Assembly: GCA_963693285.1 (NCBI GenBank) | Contig: OY848922.1 | Location: 3,150,923-3,214,922, forward strand | Source: Xestospongia muta | Lineage: Eukaryota; Porifera; Demospongiae; Haplosclerida; Petrosiidae | Length of the DNA stretch: 64,000 nucleotides | Direction: 5' to 3' | Shown here: positions 61,698 to 64,000 of the stretch, in pieces | Layout: each line of letters begins with the position of its first letter | Numbering within the stretch: the stretch's first letter is position 1 | The notes under the pieces: generated by a model | Database searches by the model: none | What the model was told of the DNA's origin: nothing | The model's input: the letters and a program-made list of their open reading frames with translations, nothing else | Translations under genes and position numbers: made by a program

Positions 61698-63766
61698 ATG
61701 TCAGCGGAGGCATTATTCAAACCTCAAGAATATATCCAAAAAACATTTCAAGGATCGGAAGAGCCTTCTGATGCCATAACAACCATTCAGCGAGACAATC
61801 GAGTTAAAATCCCTTCAGTTTACCCTGCATTATCTCTATTAGATCTACATGGAATGTCACGATATGAAGTACATCAGACCCTTTTTCACAGCCTTCAAGA
61901 CAGCCTTCGTTCTAAGCTGGAATCGTTGGACACAAAGACTATCAAAAGATTACTAGATAAAGCATTTCAATATACATCAATACCACAGTTACGATTAGTT
62001 GTAATGAGTATTTTAGAGACCATGCCACATCCTATTGATGAAAGGTGAGAATGTTTAACTAGAAATCCATGTTATGTTTTCCTTTCAGATATCTTCTGGA
62101 GATTGCTGAGAAAGAAGATCTCTATACAGATTGCCCTTTAAGCGTAAAACAACAAATATGGCAACTTAATCCTGGAGTCTTTGGTGAAGCAGTCAGTCCA
62201 TTGCTTGACCAATATGTTGCTGCAAAAGAAACCCTTCTATTCAATATATCAGATACTAGTGTTAGCTTTTTCTCTCAGCCTGTAAAACAACGACGTCAAT
62301 CTCCAATTTTAAAGCAATTAGTTGAAATGATTGGAAGTTCTGTATCCCTTTACAATACATTATGTCAGTTTCTGAGGACACTCTTTCTGCGGACTCATGT
62401 TGGTCATTACTGTACACTTCGAGCTGACATTGTTATGATACTTCATGAACAGGTACTATAGATACTTCATGAACAGGTACTATAGTTACTTACATGTATA
62501 TAAAGTGTGTACAAGCACAATAGATGAAAGTCGGTAATAGGGAGGGGAGAGGTTGTCAGTCTGATCTGATCATTGTTCTATGGTATAGGGGGATGTGTTA
62601 AAATTGAACTTCTGATTTGATTTTAACAGGATAATGTTATTTTGGACTCAGACAGGTGTCATAAGTTTGGATGGTGTCTGGATGCCTGTATACGAGCTGG
62701 CTCTCTGGATGAGAAAAAACTTCGTGAACTTTATTCTTTTTTGGACACTATAACAGGTGGAGATGAAATCTTAGAGTGAGTCAAACATTTTGATACTGCT
62801 GTTGTAACATTATTCTCAGGGATGTGTCCATGTTGCTAAGAGATCCTTTTGCTCTCCATACTATTGGCCATTCCATTATTCGAACACTTCATGAGCTAAT
62901 GCATGACAACAAATTGCCTCGTGTAAGACAATCGTCTTAAATAATATTCAATTGGTTATGATTATGTTTAGGAAAGTCAGCATCTAGAGAGTCTTCTTCG
63001 CTTGTTATGTATTGGTCTCAAATCCCCAAGCTATTTGGAGACTAAGTCTTATAGAGGTGACCCTTTGGTAAGATGAACAAGACTCTTCTTTCATATGTTC
63101 ATAAACATAGTATAGTAACAAGTGGCTTTTATTGTCCTCTGCAGGAAATAGATCTTGTTATCAAGTTTCTACCAGATCTTCTTTCTTTCATGACTGAAGC
63201 TACTTTAAAATTACTTTACAGCAAACTCAAAGAAGAACATCCAAATTATTTACCTTCCTCCAATTTTATCAGACACTTAACAAACATGTTACCAGCCATA
63301 CATTTAGCATGTGCTTATGCATTGTATCTGTTGGAAAAGAAAGATTTTCGTAATCTTTCTGTTCTTCTACCAACAATAGCTGCAGCATATGTTGACAGTG
63401 AAAAGGATATTTTTTCTGATGGCTTCATTCATACACTTGTAGTAGAAGTGTCAACACAATTGGGTACTTTACGTGACAATTTATTGTTGACAATTTTGAA
63501 AGAATTTTTTTTGCCATGTGCCTTACACTCAGAGACCTGCTTTATATATTTGTGTCGGCTGCTTTGGATAGGCCATACTCGAATGAAAGGAGCAATCGTA
63601 AAGGAGATAATGGATGATCTACAACCAGCAACTGATCAAGTAAATTTTTTTATTTTATTTTTTATATTAATTCATGTATGATATTATAATCATATTCATA
63701 TAGGTAAGCCCTATCGCGCAAGATCAGTATCAAGCATTGATAGCACATATTGATGGCGGAGAGTAA
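61698..63766 (+). CDS. NELFB: Negative elongation factor B
   Basis: Subunit of NELF (with A, C/D and E), which with DSIF holds RNA polymerase II at promoter-proximal pauses. Seven exons (61698-62044, 62089-62452, 62630-62775, 62820-62922, 62972-63067, 63145-63639, 63704-63766) give 537 residues against 580 in human. Matching blocks: FQ...SLLDLHGMSRYEVHQTLF, VKQQIWQLNPGVFGEAVSPL, QFLRTLFLRTHVGHYCTLRA, CHKFGWCLDACIRAGSLDEK, LLRDPFALHTIGHSIIR. The fold is all-helical HEAT-like. The human low-complexity C-terminal tail is absent; the last exon ends LIAHIDGGE. A 24-bp tandem duplication covers the exon 2 splice donor. Confidence 0.95.
62437..62484 (+). repeat. 24-bp exact tandem duplication over a splice donor
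   Basis: gatacttcatgaacaggtac plus tata is repeated head to tail at 62437-62460 and 62461-62484. Two identical donors result (GT at 62453 and 62477). Use of the second would add GTA CTA TAG, an in-frame stop. Confidence 0.95.
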
Positions 63767-64000
63767 TTCAGAATATGGCCTATATATTTTACTTACATAT
63801 TAAATTTGTTTGCAACCATTATTATATATATACATTCATTGAAAATTGTTAAAAAATTAATATAAATTTTTATTTGTAATTTTTACACCCAAAGTATGTA
63901 ATATTTGTTTCTGGCCACAATGTAGTTAGTTAATGTAAATAGTCAGAATTGAAAAGCTCAGTTCATTGTTTATGTCTTGAACATTAACACTTTAGGCACT
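63767..64000. other. NELFB 3' flank
   Basis: AT-rich sequence after the NELFB stop with no further exon; probably the 3' UTR and the start of the next intergenic region. Confidence 0.5.

Overview
This window is nuclear DNA from an early-branching animal. The genes are animal genes (DROSHA, a fibrillar collagen with an N-terminal TSPN-like domain, an inward-rectifier K+ channel, NCS1, BAG6, NELFB). They are cut into many short exons by tiny AT-rich introns, often 40-60 bp, and packed 100-300 bp apart. That style, with an animal gene repertoire, fits a demosponge such as Amphimedon queenslandica. The species is an inference and cannot be proved from the window.

Layout. 1-913 (+) is the 3' end of an ARM-like gene. 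1094-1474 (-) is an intronless cupin. 1773-2900 (+) is a uridine-cytidine kinase. 2991-5107 (-) is a TTF1/DMTF1-like Myb gene. 5190-10362 is a 5.2-kb block with ~300-bp terminal inverted repeats and a 9-bp target-site duplication, full of nested repeats. 10363-11510 holds a broken second copy of the Myb/INPP1 junction. 11517-12852 (+) is INPP1. 12967-14920 (-) is an MFS transporter. 15035-18780 (+) is SWT1. 18781-31270 is a gene-poor 12-kb stretch holding one single-exon orphan gene (24094-24816, -), two minisatellites and a 545-bp foldback element. 31274-35292 (-) is ORC5. 35540-39901 (+) is DROSHA. 40184-48134 (+) is the collagen. 48299-49345 (-) is the Kir channel. 49564-50626 (+) is NCS1. 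51425-52115 (-) is TMCO1. 52323-55303 (+) is a TPR/polyproline protein. 55607-61563 (-) is BAG6. 61698-63766 (+) is NELFB.

Organisation. Genes alternate strand almost perfectly. Seven head-to-head pairs have start codons about 90-300 bp apart: cupin/UCK, Myb/INPP1 (ancestral spacing seen at the INPP1 end), MFS/SWT1, ORC5/DROSHA, Kir/NCS1, TMCO1/TPR and BAG6/NELFB. Several tail-to-tail pairs are less than 200 bp apart. The genes do not form one pathway, although many act in core nuclear processes (SWT1, ORC5, DROSHA, NELFB, Myb/TTF1-like).

The most unusual structure is the 3.0-11.6 kb rearrangement. A tandem duplication of the Myb/INPP1 divergent promoter region was followed by a mobile-element insertion in one copy and an in-frame 1.1-kb deletion in the other. 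This leaves a potentially expressed chimeric mini-paralogue. Exon boundaries below were assigned by eye, by matching GT/GC-AG sites, reading phase and family similarity. No database search was possible.
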